Below are positions 18,353 through 27,369 of a DNA stretch of 64,000 nucleotides, one piece after another. The stretch covers positions 1,054,001 through 1,118,000 of the forward strand of contig NZ_CP026106.1 in NCBI RefSeq assembly GCF_002902965.1. The letters are read 5' to 3'. The position numbers and the translations under genes were made by a program. The stretch comes from Paraburkholderia hospita. Lineage in GTDB: Bacteria > Pseudomonadota > Gammaproteobacteria > Burkholderiales > Burkholderiaceae. Positions within the stretch are counted from its first letter, which is position 1, and each line of letters starts with the position of its first letter. Under the pieces are notes generated by a model that was given only the letters and a program-made list of their open reading frames with translations, had not been told where the DNA came from and did not search any database.

Positions 18353-18770
18353 ATGACGCTGCGCAGTCACACCCTTCGCCTGACGGACTCGCGGAAGGTC
18401 GCGCTCGTTACGGGCAGGTCGGGTGGTATAGGCAAGGCGGTTGTGCAGCGTCTCGCGGACGATAACTTTACGATCGTCGCGCACTACGCAGGAAATCCGA
18501 GCTAGACAGAAAAGGTTGTCGCCGAGGTCATCGAAAAGGGTGGTCGAGTTAACTCTGTCGGGGCGGACATCGCAGACGAAAAAGCCGTCAAAGCCCTGTT
18601 CAATCGTGCACAAGCTGAGTTCGGACGGCTCGTTTCCTGGTTCTGGCAAATGCAGTCGAAAGCCTCCAGCATGGTGGCCGAATTGTCGCATTCTCGACCC
18701 AGCATCATCGCAAAATCTTTCCCGAACTTGGCGCGCATGCGGCATCAAAAGCCGGCGTGGAAGCTCTAAA
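18353..18770 (+). pseudogene. Short-chain dehydrogenase/reductase, decayed
   Basis: The frame from ATG 18353 gives the cofactor-binding start of an SDR: KVALVTGRSGGIGKAVVQRL (the usual second Gly of TGGSGGIG is Arg), then HYAGNPS followed by an in-frame TAG at 18503-18505. The frame goes on through VVAEVIEKGGRVNSVGADI and AVKALFNRAQAEFGRL, then breaks near 18630. A later frame resumes with GRIVAFSTQ and GAHAASKAGVEAL, which carries the Lys of YxxxK but with His in place of Tyr, and stops at about 18770. The gene is thus inactive by nonsense, deletion and loss of the catalytic Tyr. Confidence 0.75.
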
Positions 18771-18979
18771 CTGATCGGCTGCAACGGCGTGACTCCCACG
18801 CAATGCATGACCGCATCGCCCGATGCGATGCCGCGGGAACGTAGCGGCTGGATATCAAGTAGCACCTGACCGTTGGGGCGCGAGACACTGCCCCATCGGA
18901 CGCAACAGTGCTGGTAGGTAGTCACGGGAGCCGCCCCGTTGCTGCATCAGTGAACGGCTCTTTGAGGTTAGCGTTTCGT

Positions 18980-20035
18980 CTACTTGTTGAGATGTTCGCG
19001 GATTTCTTCGCTGATCTGCTGCAACGCAGCTTCGGTCGACGGTATTCCTCGCAGCGCGTTCAAGGTGACGAAATCATGGATCGTGCCGTTGTACCGCACT
19101 GCGACGACGCTTACTCCGGCCTCCTTGAGTTTGCGTGCATACGCTTCTCCTTCGTCGCGAAGCGGATCATTCTCGGCGGTGACGACGATCGCGGGAGGAA
19201 GATCTTTCATTTCGGCGATGCTGGCACGGAGCGGCGAAACATAAGGGTTTGCCTTTGTCGTTGCGTCCGGCGCATAAAGGTTCCATCCGTACTGCATGAA
19301 ATCCTTGGTCAAGAAGCGGCCAGTTCCATACTCCTTGTACGACGCGGTATCTACACTGGCGTTAGTGGCAGGGATCATCAACGCCTGGAAGCTGATCTTC
19401 GGCCCGTGACGATCCTTAGCCATCAGAGTGAGTGCCGCAGTCATGTCTCCGCCGACTGAATTGCCAGCGATTGCGATGCGCGAGCCATCAGCTCCGAATT
19501 CCGAAGCATGCTCCGCCGTCCACTTGAGTGCCGCGTACGATTCTTCGAGTTGGGTCGGGAAACGCGCGGCAGGAAGCGGCGTGTAGTCGACAAAAACGCC
19601 GACCTGCCCCGAACCGACTACGAGATCGCGCAACAACCGCTTGTGGTTTTCGAAGTTTCCCACAATCCAGACGCCCCCGTGAATGAAAAGCAGCACGCCG
19701 GGCTTCCCGGCTACGTGGTCCGGCTTCATGATATGAATTTTCACCGCTCGCCCGTCTTCACTGATGGTCTGCTCCGTCGTCGTGACGCCACTCATGTCGA
19801 CTGGTGTTTCATCCTGGAGCTTGGTGAGGATGTCTTGCGGCTGCGGCTGCGGCAACTTCCAGAAGGGGCTGCTGTTCTTGTTTAACTGATCGAGGAACTG
19901 ACGAATCAGAGGATCGATATGCGGATCGGTAGCAGGGTTTGTGGGCGTTTGTGCGAAGGCAGGAGCGACGGCAAGAAGGGTCGCTCCTGCTGCCAGTACA
20001 ACACCGGTTGCCGCTTTGATCGTTTTGCTATTCAT
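18980..20035 (-). CDS. Secreted alpha/beta hydrolase, acetyl-esterase (HSL) family
   Basis: This 351-residue protein starts with a signal peptide (residues 1-28, cleaved after APAFA). The hormone-sensitive-lipase family motifs follow: the oxyanion hole HGGVW at 119-123, the nucleophile Ser193 in AGNSVGGD, the Asp in ENDPLRDEGEAYA and the His in NGTIHDF. It should hydrolyse short-chain esters in the periplasm or outside. The ribosome site AAGGAAAA lies before the ATG. The neighbouring SDR and AKR genes are dead, so its former pathway cannot be read from context. The 390 bp upstream (20036-20426) hold no supported gene. Confidence 0.9.
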   Translation of the reverse strand: MNSKTIKAATGVVLAAGATLLAVAPAFAQTPTNPATDPHIDPLIRQFLDQLNKNSSPFWKLPQPQPQDILTKLQDETPVDMSGVTTTEQTISEDGRAVKIHIMKPDHVAGKPGVLLFIHGGVWIVGNFENHKRLLRDLVVGSGQVGVFVDYTPLPAARFPTQLEESYAALKWTAEHASEFGADGSRIAIAGNSVGGDMTAALTLMAKDRHGPKISFQALMIPATNASVDTASYKEYGTGRFLTKDFMQYGWNLYAPDATTKANPYVSPLRASIAEMKDLPPAIVVTAENDPLRDEGEAYARKLKEAGVSVVAVRYNGTIHDFVTLNALRGIPSTEAALQQISEEIREHLNK

Positions 20036-20426
20036 CGCGTTTTCCTTAGACGTCTTGTGTTAATCGAGAAGACCCCGTTCGCCACCGTGCAACCGTCTGC
20101 GGCACCCGTCGGGGTGAAAGTGATCGTATGGCCTCGTGAAAGCCAGTGTCTTTCTGGGAAGAGGGCGCTTTAGTAAATGCCCGGTCGTCATGCCATTCCC
20201 CGCCCTTAGGCGGATCGCGCAGGCCACACCTGAACATAAGCGCTCTCCCATGAGGCGGGGGGCGCATTCAACCGTCAGGTCCTGAAGAATTGCCGCTGTG
20301 CGGGGGACGTGCGTGGGCCCGCAGCGACTGCCGCGCGTCAGCGTTGGATGCAAAGACAGGCTGAATACATTGGCCGGTAGCTGCTAACCGGATGGTCAAA
20401 CGGATCAATAGTGCATGCGCGAAGCT

Positions 20427-21557
20427 TCATTCGCTCTTCCAAAACGAATGGCGATGCACCGGCGACCATCTCTCTTCAATGCGCCCGAACTTCCAGATCG
20501 CGACAGACACCAGCCACGTGAAGACGAACAGCGCGACGATTCCGAACCCGAGGTCGTTCAGGTCGACACGAGAGACGATAGCCCAGAAGCCGTCGTGCGG
20601 ATGCCGGGCGTGGCCGAAGAGTCCGAGGAGCTCCACGGTGCCAATGCCCACTGCGACGGCAACTGACAGGCCGGTGACAACGAGGTTGTAGTAGATCTTC
20701 CTGACCGGCTTGGCGAGCGCCCACCCGTAGGCGACGTTCATGAACGAGCCATCGATCGTATCGAACAACAGCATGCCCGCGGCGAATAGTATGGGAATGC
20801 ACAGCGTGCCGTACCACGGCAGGCCGGATGCCGCGCCTGATCCCGTCAATACCAGCAACGCGATTTCAGTGGCCGTATCGAAGCCGAGACCGAATAGCAG
20901 GCCGACAAAATACATCTGCGCGGGCCTGTGCACGAGCCGCATTAGCGGCGCTAGCAGCCGGCTCACGACGCCGCGATGTGACAGTTGACGTTCGAGATGC
21001 GCTTCCTCGTATTGGCCGGCTTTCAAACGACGAAACACCTTGAAGATTTCGAAGAATGAGGCGAGATTCAGAAGCGCGATCAGATAGAGAAAGCCGCCGG
21101 ACACGCTGGTGCCGATCAGCCCAGCGAGCGTATGAAAGAGCGAGCCCGGGCTGGCTACGTGATCGGATAAGGAGTGCGCACCAATCGCGACCAGCAGCGT
21201 GAGTCCGAACACGATGGTCGAGTGTCCCAATGAAAACCAGAAGCCGACCGACGAAGCGGGCCTACCTTCTCCGACAAGTTTGCGGGTAGTGTTGTCGATC
21301 GCAGCTATATGGTCCGCATCGAAGGCGTGGCGCATGCCAAGCGTGTAAGCGGTAATGCCGATACCCGCGCCAACCGCCCCCGAGCCGACGCTCAAATGAA
21401 GTGGCGCGACTACGGCGATCAGCGTCGTCCATCCGACGACATGCAACAGAAGGATGAACAACGCGATCACGAGGACGGCGGAATTGATATGCAAAGGCGA
21501 GATACGCGGACGCAGGGATGTTATCGACCGGAAACGGTCGGCGAAACGTGACGACAC
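20427..21557 (-). CDS. Nickel/cobalt transporter, NiCoT family
   Basis: This 376-residue membrane protein has eight hydrophobic segments and the NiCoT signature RHAFDADHI at residues 76-84 in helix 2, whose His and Asp bind the metal; a second signature, LGFDTATEIALL, and the FAAGMLLFDTIDG motif follow. Members (HoxN, NixA, NicT) take up Ni2+ or Co2+ with high affinity. The start is a GTG with the ribosome site GGGAG 6 nt before it. It follows a DUF4331 gene on the same strand at 93 bp, so the two may be co-transcribed. No urease or hydrogenase gene is in the window to show where the metal goes. Confidence 0.92.
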   Translation of the reverse strand: MSSRFADRFRSITSLRPRISPLHINSAVLVIALFILLLHVVGWTTLIAVVAPLHLSVGSGAVGAGIGITAYTLGMRHAFDADHIAAIDNTTRKLVGEGRPASSVGFWFSLGHSTIVFGLTLLVAIGAHSLSDHVASPGSLFHTLAGLIGTSVSGGFLYLIALLNLASFFEIFKVFRRLKAGQYEEAHLERQLSHRGVVSRLLAPLMRLVHRPAQMYFVGLLFGLGFDTATEIALLVLTGSGAASGLPWYGTLCIPILFAAGMLLFDTIDGSFMNVAYGWALAKPVRKIYYNLVVTGLSVAVAVGIGTVELLGLFGHARHPHDGFWAIVSRVDLNDLGFGIVALFVFTWLVSVAIWKFGRIEERWSPVHRHSFWKSE

Positions 21558-21650
21558 GATAGTCTCCCGAAGGGTTGCATCGAGGGAACGGACGAAGCAA
21601 CCCGCGCTACGTCCGTCGTGGGGGAACCGGTTTGATCCCGTCTGCGAGCG

Positions 21651-22682
21651 TCAGACAATGGGCACGTAAGGAAACGTCGCAGACGGTTTTGCCGTCACAG
21701 ACTCTTTGCCGATATTGAGTGCGATGGGCGTATTCGCAGCGATCGAGAACATCACGTCAGGCGCGTTGTCGGTCAGGGAGCGGCCGTTCCAGCCTGCCAT
21801 GCCGAAGACGGCTTTCGTGCCGATCGTGTAGGGCAGGACGTTGGGAAGAAAGCGATGCGCGACGAGGGTCGCGTACCCTTCAGGATCTTCAGCCGTGCCG
21901 TTGGCGCGTAGGGCGCCTGCCACGGAGTGGATTATCGTCGGGCCATAGGTGTCGAAATCGTCGGCCGGCCGGCCCGCGTTCAGCCTGTCGCCGAGTTCTT
22001 CGTTGTACTGCGTGAAGAGAGGGTGAATCATCGGCAGGCCGACACGGTTGATCGAGCGCCAACCACCCGCATCGGTCGCCAGCGTTGCGACGGCCCAGAC
22101 GCCTACCTGGCGGTTGTCGCCAGCTTCCGCGAGCAGATCCGCGTCTGGCACTTCAAGGACGATCGAGTACACAGTGTGGCCCGCAAACAGGTTGCGCGCC
22201 TGCTCCGGCTTCCAGTTCCCGAGATCCATCGGCGTTCCATCCTGGAAGACGTGCCCGACGGCGTGCAGCACGTCCGGCTCGATCCAGAACGGATCGCCGG
22301 CCTTGCCCGCCCAAACGCGGATACCGGCAGGCGCTGTGAGCGGCTCGTCCGTGGTACCTTCCGCCAGCACAGTGCCTTGTGCATGTGGATCGGTCGCATC
22401 GGCGCCCGCGATGCGGCGGACGACGAAACGCTGCTTGCCCTGAAGGTCGCGCTCGTCGAACACGATCCGGTACGTCAACTCCTCGATCGCATCATGATTC
22501 AGGTCGATTTTGAACTCGTACATGCCTTCCGGGTGGTAGCCGGGAACGGGCACGTCGCCGGCGATGGAGTGGCACACGTTAATGACGAACACAGTGCCCG
22601 ATTGGCCGCGGAAGCAGTACAGATCGGTGATGTCGAGGCGGATATCCTGGCGAGCAATCGGCGAATCGAGATGGTGAGACAT
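21651..22682 (-). CDS. DUF4331 family protein
   Basis: This 343-residue protein begins MSHHLDSP and goes on with RLDITDLYCFRG, the typical opening of DUF4331 proteins, whose HxDSP motif may bind metal or act in catalysis. The family is widespread but has no firmly known function. There is no signal peptide. The start at 22682 is chosen because GGAG lies 7 nt before it; the frame continues upstream to 22757. A NiCoT transporter follows, which hints at a metal-related role (inference only). Later parts such as LTYRIVFDERD and VLPYTIGTKAVFG also fit the family. Confidence 0.85.
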   Translation of the reverse strand: MSHHLDSPIARQDIRLDITDLYCFRGQSGTVFVINVCHSIAGDVPVPGYHPEGMYEFKIDLNHDAIEELTYRIVFDERDLQGKQRFVVRRIAGADATDPHAQGTVLAEGTTDEPLTAPAGIRVWAGKAGDPFWIEPDVLHAVGHVFQDGTPMDLGNWKPEQARNLFAGHTVYSIVLEVPDADLLAEAGDNRQVGVWAVATLATDAGGWRSINRVGLPMIHPLFTQYNEELGDRLNAGRPADDFDTYGPTIIHSVAGALRANGTAEDPEGYATLVAHRFLPNVLPYTIGTKAVFGMAGWNGRSLTDNAPDVMFSIAANTPIALNIGKESVTAKPSATFPYVPIV

Positions 22683-23150
22683 AGGTCGCTCCTTTTCTTT
22701 GAGTGGGACATCGTTAAACGACGGTCTCCCGGCTACAGATTGCGGCCTGAAGACCACCTGGCGATCCAGGTGTAACGTCGCTTCTAGTTATGTCGATTCG
22801 CCAGCGTGATAGGTCGGCGTCCGTTCGACAGCGCGATCTTGATCTCACTGAAAAAAGCGCACTACTTTGAAAGAGCGTGTTTTCCGGATTTGCACGTTGT
22901 GCAGAGTTTGGGCAGCCTTGCTGTCTGAACTCCGGTCACGTCCGATTACCGCTGGGTGACCGACTATTGATTGGAAGTCAGGATTGATTTGTTGGCGCGA
23001 AGGCGCCCAAACACTCGCGTGGATGCAGGATGTTTTTCGCTTCCACTTTCAATGATGGAACGAATCCCGCTTCCCGACTGAGCCAGATGAAAGCGGAACG
23101 CCGCGCAACGCGGCGCGGAACGACCGCTTATTTAGAGATGTGAAGTTATT
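22683..23150. other. Intergenic stretch without a supported gene
   Basis: About 470 bp upstream of the DUF4331 gene. I see no open frame of note, no tRNA and no T-tailed hairpin. Promoter elements for the DUF4331-NiCoT pair must lie in its first part but none is clear enough to call. Confidence 0.4.
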
Positions 23151-23154
23151 GAGA

Positions 23155-23369
23155 CGGCGAGTGTCCTGATGCTTGCGACGCTGAACTCCAACATGTCGAT
23201 AGAAGCTATAGCGGGCTCTATTCACATGTCAAAGAAGCAATTTCCGCGGCTGTTTAAGCGTGCCACGGGAACGACGCCCCATAGCTGGCGTCTGCGCGAG
23301 AAAGTACGTGGCTCGCGGCGGGATTTGCTGAAACAGAACCGATGGCAGCGAACACCGTTTGCACGGTGA
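23155..23369 (+). pseudogene. AraC-family regulator fragment (HTH region)
   Basis: The short frame contains LNSNMSIEAIAGSIHMSKKQF, RLFKRATGTTPHSWRLREKV, which is the conserved double helix-turn-helix of AraC regulators of the GlxA type. Both the sensor domain and the last part of the DNA-binding domain are absent. It is a fragment, possibly of a regulator once linked to the DJ-1/PfpI gene nearby, since GlxA-type AraC proteins carry such a domain. Confidence 0.55.
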
Positions 23370-23514
23370 CAAACGATACCCGAGTGCGATCGGGCCGCCG
23401 CATCGCCCGTTAAGGGGTACCCATTTGAGCCATCGATTGAGAGATGATTGGGACCCGACGCGCGCACAACGGTTTGTACGCATTGGTACCTTCCGCGCCG
23501 GGTGATTGCGGCTG

Positions 23515-24096
23515 TCAGGATGGGTTGAGCAGACTCGACACTTCGACCAGTTCCGCCAAGGGGCGCCTGATGTGCCCGTCTGCCTTCAGCATTACCAGCC
23601 CGTGCAATTGGGCCCAGATTAGATGGGCTTCGTCATCGACGCGGTCCGCCGGCGTCGTGGCGGATAAGGCACCGCGCAAGCGGTTGAAGGCATCGACGGC
23701 AGCGGTTTCGAGGGCGCTTCCCGTGCCGGCATCGGGTACGAGGCGCGACGCGAACATCAGTCGATAGAGTTCGATATTCGCTTCGCCGAATGCGACATAG
23801 GTGAAAGCCATCGCTTTCACGGCGCCGTCCCGCCCTCCCGCCGCAGCGGTAAGCGCAGCGGCAAACTCCTCGAACCCTTCCGTCGCGACCGCCTCAAGCA
23901 GTGCGTCGCGGTCGGCAAAATGCCGATAGGGAGCTGGCTGGCTTACGCCGGCGAGCCGCGCGAGAGAGGCGAGCGACACCGCATGCGCCCCGTTTTCCGC
24001 GATCTGGTCGCGCGCGATTCGCACCAGCGTCCGCCGAAGATCACCGTGATGGTATCCGGCCCGGGTAGAGGTCTTTCCGCTTGGGTTTTCGTTCAT
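23515..24096 (-). CDS. TetR-family repressor
   Basis: This 193-residue regulator has an N-terminal TetR helix-turn-helix (YHHGDLRRTLVRIARDQI ending in GVSQPAPYRHFADRDALL) and a C-terminal ligand domain of the WHG type (residues 85-185). Proteins of this type are usually repressors released by a small molecule. It is divergent from the DJ-1/PfpI gene, and the 135-bp gap holds two nested inverted repeats, so it very likely controls itself and the 24.2-27.4 kb cluster. The inducer is unknown. Confidence 0.9.
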   Translation of the reverse strand: MNENPSGKTSTRAGYHHGDLRRTLVRIARDQIAENGAHAVSLASLARLAGVSQPAPYRHFADRDALLEAVATEGFEEFAAALTAAAGGRDGAVKAMAFTYVAFGEANIELYRLMFASRLVPDAGTGSALETAAVDAFNRLRGALSATTPADRVDDEAHLIWAQLHGLVMLKADGHIRRPLAELVEVSSLLNPS

Positions 24097-24160
24097 GTGA
24101 TTATCTATAACATTTTGCTTGACGGCCGGTCAAGCCATCTATATGTTATAGGTCATCACA
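24096..24160. promoter_or_regulatory. Nested palindromes, TetR operator region
   Basis: An 18-bp inverted repeat (24096-24113 and 24143-24160, 16 of 18 matching, core CTATAACAT / ATGTTATAG) encloses a second, perfect one, GCTTGAC (24117-24123) and GTCAAGC (24129-24135). The outer arm overlaps the start codon of the TetR gene. This arrangement suits binding of one or two TetR dimers that block both divergent promoters. Confidence 0.75.
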
Positions 24161-24231
24161 TTAACGATCAGCCCAAGCCGGGGCGTCGACCCAATTAAAC
24201 GCAACCGTCTCCCATCGAAAGGACTCTCGCC

Positions 24232-25095
24232 ATGAGCCTCGTTTTGTTACCGATCCCCAGCCGCGATTTCGATCCCTCCGAAGTCGCGGTGAGTTGGAAG
24301 ATATTGACGCAGCGCGGTCATCGGGTCATTTTTGCGACGCCCGACGGTAAGCCGGGCGCGTGCGACCCGATCATGCTCTCCGGTATCGGGCTCGACCCTT
24401 GGAGCTGCATCCCGGTACTCCGCAATATCCGCATGCTGGGCTTTCTGCTGAGCGCCAATGCCGACGCCCGGAACGCCTATGCCGAGATGTTGCGCGATCC
24501 GGCCTTCATGAGCCCGATGTGCTGGGACCAACTCAAGTCAGAGGACTTCGACGGCTTGCTGCTCGGCGGCGGGCATCGCGCGCGCGGCATGCGCGAATAC
24601 CTCGAAAGTAGTGTTCTTCAGCGGATCACCGCCGAGTTTTTCGCCGACGGGAAGCCGGTGGCGGCGATCTGTCATGGCGTGCTGCTGGCCGCCCGCAGCA
24701 AGCGTGCCGATGGCCTGTCCGTTCTGCATGGCAGAAAAACCACGTCACTCACCTGGTCGCTCGAACGCAAGGCCAGCGCTCTCGCCCAGGTCGGGCGTTT
24801 CTGGGACCGCAACTATTACCGCACCTATACCGAAGCGGTGGGGCAACCTGTTGGATACATGTCTGTGCAACACGAAGTCACGCGCGCACTCGCGAGCGCT
24901 GCGGATTACATCGACGTTCCCGGCAGCGACCCGGAGTTCAAACGCAAGACGAGCGGCACAGCGCGCGACACGGTGACGAATGATCGCCCTGCGTGGGTGG
25001 TGCGGGATGAGAACTACGTCTCGGCGCGCTGGCCCGGCGACGCTCATAGCTTTGCCCGCACATTCGCCGCGGTGATCGAGGCGCGCGCATCGTGA
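24232..25095 (+). CDS. DJ-1/PfpI superfamily protein
   Basis: This 287-residue protein has the class I glutamine amidotransferase-like fold of DJ-1/PfpI. The nucleophile elbow AAICHGV contains Cys147 followed by His148, and DFDGLLLGGGH (about 106-115) supplies the acidic and glycine-rich loop. It is longer than ordinary DJ-1 proteins (about 190), with an insertion at 55-100 and a C-terminal extension containing ARWPGDAHSFARTF. Relatives include glyoxalase III-like and stress proteins, and many are of unknown role. The ribosome site AAAGGA precedes the ATG. It is the first gene of a cluster controlled by the divergent TetR gene. Confidence 0.85.
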   Translation: MSLVLLPIPSRDFDPSEVAVSWKILTQRGHRVIFATPDGKPGACDPIMLSGIGLDPWSCIPVLRNIRMLGFLLSANADARNAYAEMLRDPAFMSPMCWDQLKSEDFDGLLLGGGHRARGMREYLESSVLQRITAEFFADGKPVAAICHGVLLAARSKRADGLSVLHGRKTTSLTWSLERKASALAQVGRFWDRNYYRTYTEAVGQPVGYMSVQHEVTRALASAADYIDVPGSDPEFKRKTSGTARDTVTNDRPAWVVRDENYVSARWPGDAHSFARTFAAVIEARAS

Positions 25096-25311
25096 CCGGT
25101 CACGGTGCGCGGACCGCAAGCCATCCACAGAACCGGCTCCGCAAACGACTGCCGTGGAACCGAAGGACGCCACCGTTCAAAAGCAGGCAGCCAGACTGAC
25201 GGCATTGACCGACCGGTCCGGTGCAAGCCTACTCGCCGCGGTAGTCGACGAATGGTCGCAATGACGCAGCACCTTTAGCTCAAATTCCAGACATAACGAA
25301 CCAGGAAGATC

Positions 25312-26205
25312 ATGATCAATCAAAATGCAATCGACTACATGTGCCGCTGGTGGCCCAATCAAAAGCCGGAGTTCCTGTCGTTAGCCGACGGGGGGACAAC
25401 GGTCCGCTATGTGCGGGCCGGCAAAGGCCCTGCGCTGGTCCTGCTGCATTCAATCCGTACCCAACTGGATCTGTTTCAACGGGTGATCCCGAAGCTCACC
25501 GATTACTTCACTGTGTACGCGTTCGACTATCCTGGGTTTGGCTGGTCGGAAATCGTACCGGGCGCCGACTATCGGGAGCCGGCGATGCGAGAGCATGTCG
25601 TCAGCTTCATTAAACGGCTCGACCTGCGCGACGTCACGCTCGCGGGCGAGTCGATGGGCGCCACGCTGGCATTGACGACGGCAGCGGTGCTCGGCGATCG
25701 CGTCAAACAGGTCGTTGCGTTCAATCCGTACGACTACTTGCCGGGCGTGGAGAGGGCGAACCTGCTCGCGTCGGTCATTATCAAAAGCGTGCGCGCGCCT
25801 GTGATCGGCCCGACTTTCGCCGCCATGGAAAGCCGGGCCACGCTCGCCGGAATCTTGAAAGGCGGCTTTCACGACCCGAGCAACATGCCGCCGGACTTGA
25901 TCGACGAGCTGGTGAAGAGCGGGAAGCGGCCGGGCTACTCAAACGTTGCGCGTGCCGTTTATCGAGGCCTTTCGAGCTACGTCGCGGCGAGACAGTATTA
26001 CGCCCGGATCGATGTCCCGGTGACACTGGTTTATGGCGATCATGATTGGTCGTGCCCGAACGAGCGCCAGGCGAACCAGGCTCTGATCAAGCACGCGAAG
26101 ATGGTTGTCCTCAACGACACCGGCCATATTTCTTCGCTGGAAAGGCCAGAAGAATTCGCCCGAATTCTTGTCGAGACCCAATCAACAGCCCTCTCCGCCG
26201 CTTGA
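25312..26205 (+). CDS. Alpha/beta hydrolase
   Basis: This 297-residue enzyme has the standard hydrolase fold: VLLHSIRTQLDLF at the oxyanion strand, FDYPGFGWS, the nucleophile Ser114 in AGESMGATLA, the acid in VYGDHDWS and the His in NDTGHISSL. Its arrangement resembles C-C bond hydrolases and esterases of aromatic catabolism, but the substrate cannot be deduced. AGGAAG lies before the ATG. It is 216 bp after the DJ-1/PfpI gene on the same strand, probably part of the same transcription unit. Confidence 0.88.
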   Translation: MINQNAIDYMCRWWPNQKPEFLSLADGGTTVRYVRAGKGPALVLLHSIRTQLDLFQRVIPKLTDYFTVYAFDYPGFGWSEIVPGADYREPAMREHVVSFIKRLDLRDVTLAGESMGATLALTTAAVLGDRVKQVVAFNPYDYLPGVERANLLASVIIKSVRAPVIGPTFAAMESRATLAGILKGGFHDPSNMPPDLIDELVKSGKRPGYSNVARAVYRGLSSYVAARQYYARIDVPVTLVYGDHDWSCPNERQANQALIKHAKMVVLNDTGHISSLERPEEFARILVETQSTALSAA

Positions 26206-26214
26206 TGTGGAAGG

Positions 26215-26480
26215 GGGCAGTTCCTGCGGCCCGGTGGGCGGCAAGAATCTGATGATCGCGACCGCCACAGGGGCCGCGCGAAGCCTACCAGGCCGGCGGC
26301 TACTACCAGTTCTCGTTGAGCAAATCGCCGCGGCCGTGGCAGGCCCCGGCGACCCTCGCGAGCATGCGCGATGAGCCGGTCTTCGCGGTCAAACGCGTAC
26401 ATATGCTCGACGAAGTTGTCTTTGAACGTGCCGTCACGGCCCAAGCCGTGTCTGGCGGCGTTCTCCAGTCCATGTGCTAA
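26215..26480 (+). pseudogene. Flavodoxin-like quinone reductase remnant
   Basis: A frame reading IATATGAA, then shifted EAYQAGGYYQFSLS, RPWQAPATLASM, PVFAVKRVHMLDE matches the middle to C-terminal region of NAD(P)H:quinone oxidoreductases of the flavodoxin-2 family (KefF/MdaB). The first half and the flavin-binding start are absent, and one frameshift separates the pieces. It ends at a TAA just before the next gene. The assignment rests on pattern memory of the family, so it is tentative. Confidence 0.45.
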
Positions 26481-26496
26481 CCAAAAGGAGTACTGC

Positions 26497-27369
26497 ATGT
26501 CCAATACCATTCTCGTTACGGGTGCCACTGGCACGGTAGGCCGCGAACTCATCAAGGCGCTCAAGGCGGCCGGGGCGAACGTTATTGCCATGTCGTCCAC
26601 AGGCAAGGCAATTGAGGGCGTCGAAACCCGTCACGCCGATCTGGCGGACCCCGCGAGCCTCGCGCCCGCATTGCGCGGCATCGATACGCTGTTCCTGCTG
26701 CTCCCGCTGAAGGCCAACATGGTCGAGTTGGCCCGCAATGCCGTCGCCGCGGCCAGGGCGGCTGGCGTTAAGCACATCGTTCGTTCGTCCGGAGCGGAAG
26801 CCGATCCGGCAAGCCCTTGCGCGATTGGTCGCGTCCAGGGCGAGATCGACCAGTTGGTGACGCAGTCCGGCATGGCGTACACGTTGACGCGGCCGAATTG
26901 CTTCATGCAGAACTATCTGACTTACTACGGGGACACGATCCGCGCGGGCACGCTTTATCTCCCGCAGGGCGACGGAAAGGTGGCATTCGTCGACGTTCGC
27001 GATATAGCGGCCGTCAACGCTTCGATCCTGCGGCATCCGGCCGCGCATGCCGGCAAGACGTATACGTTGACGGGCGGCAAGGCTCTTTCCAACGCTGAGG
27101 TGACACAATGCATCGGCGCCGCTCTGGGGCGCAGCATCAGTTACGTGGCCGTGCCGGATGACGCGGCCGTCGCATCAATGCGGGAGGCGGGGATGGATGA
27201 CTGGTCAATCGAAACAGTCATGAGCCTGAACCGAGTGATCGCGGCCGGCGATACGGCGGCGGTCAGCCCCGATGTTGAGAAGCTGCTTGCTCGAGCCCCT
27301 TACACCTTCGAGCGATTCGTGGCGGATCATGTGGCAAGCTGGCGCCAGGAACCATCAGGCCAACGCTAG
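26497..27369 (+). CDS. NmrA-like NAD(P)-binding protein
   Basis: This 290-residue protein has a Rossmann start ILVTGATGTVGREL and the atypical-SDR/NmrA pattern of QorB-type quinone reductases and redox sensors: LFLLLPLKANM, VKHIVRSSGAEAD, YTLTRPNCFMQNYL and FVDVRDIAAV. No catalytic Tyr-xxx-Lys is present, as in NmrA proteins. The start at 26497 is fixed by AAAAGGAG 6 nt before the ATG; the longer frame from 26371 lies in the preceding remnant. It closes the TetR-controlled cluster. With the adjoining quinone-reductase remnant, a role in quinone or electrophile stress is plausible. Confidence 0.9.
   Translation: MSNTILVTGATGTVGRELIKALKAAGANVIAMSSTGKAIEGVETRHADLADPASLAPALRGIDTLFLLLPLKANMVELARNAVAAARAAGVKHIVRSSGAEADPASPCAIGRVQGEIDQLVTQSGMAYTLTRPNCFMQNYLTYYGDTIRAGTLYLPQGDGKVAFVDVRDIAAVNASILRHPAAHAGKTYTLTGGKALSNAEVTQCIGAALGRSISYVAVPDDAAVASMREAGMDDWSIETVMSLNRVIAAGDTAAVSPDVEKLLARAPYTFERFVADHVASWRQEPSGQR

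Noticed and set aside
17948..18925. Minus-strand frame of 325 codons
   Set aside because: It is antisense to the FixJ-type gene and to the recognisable SDR pseudogene on the plus strand, and has no family features.
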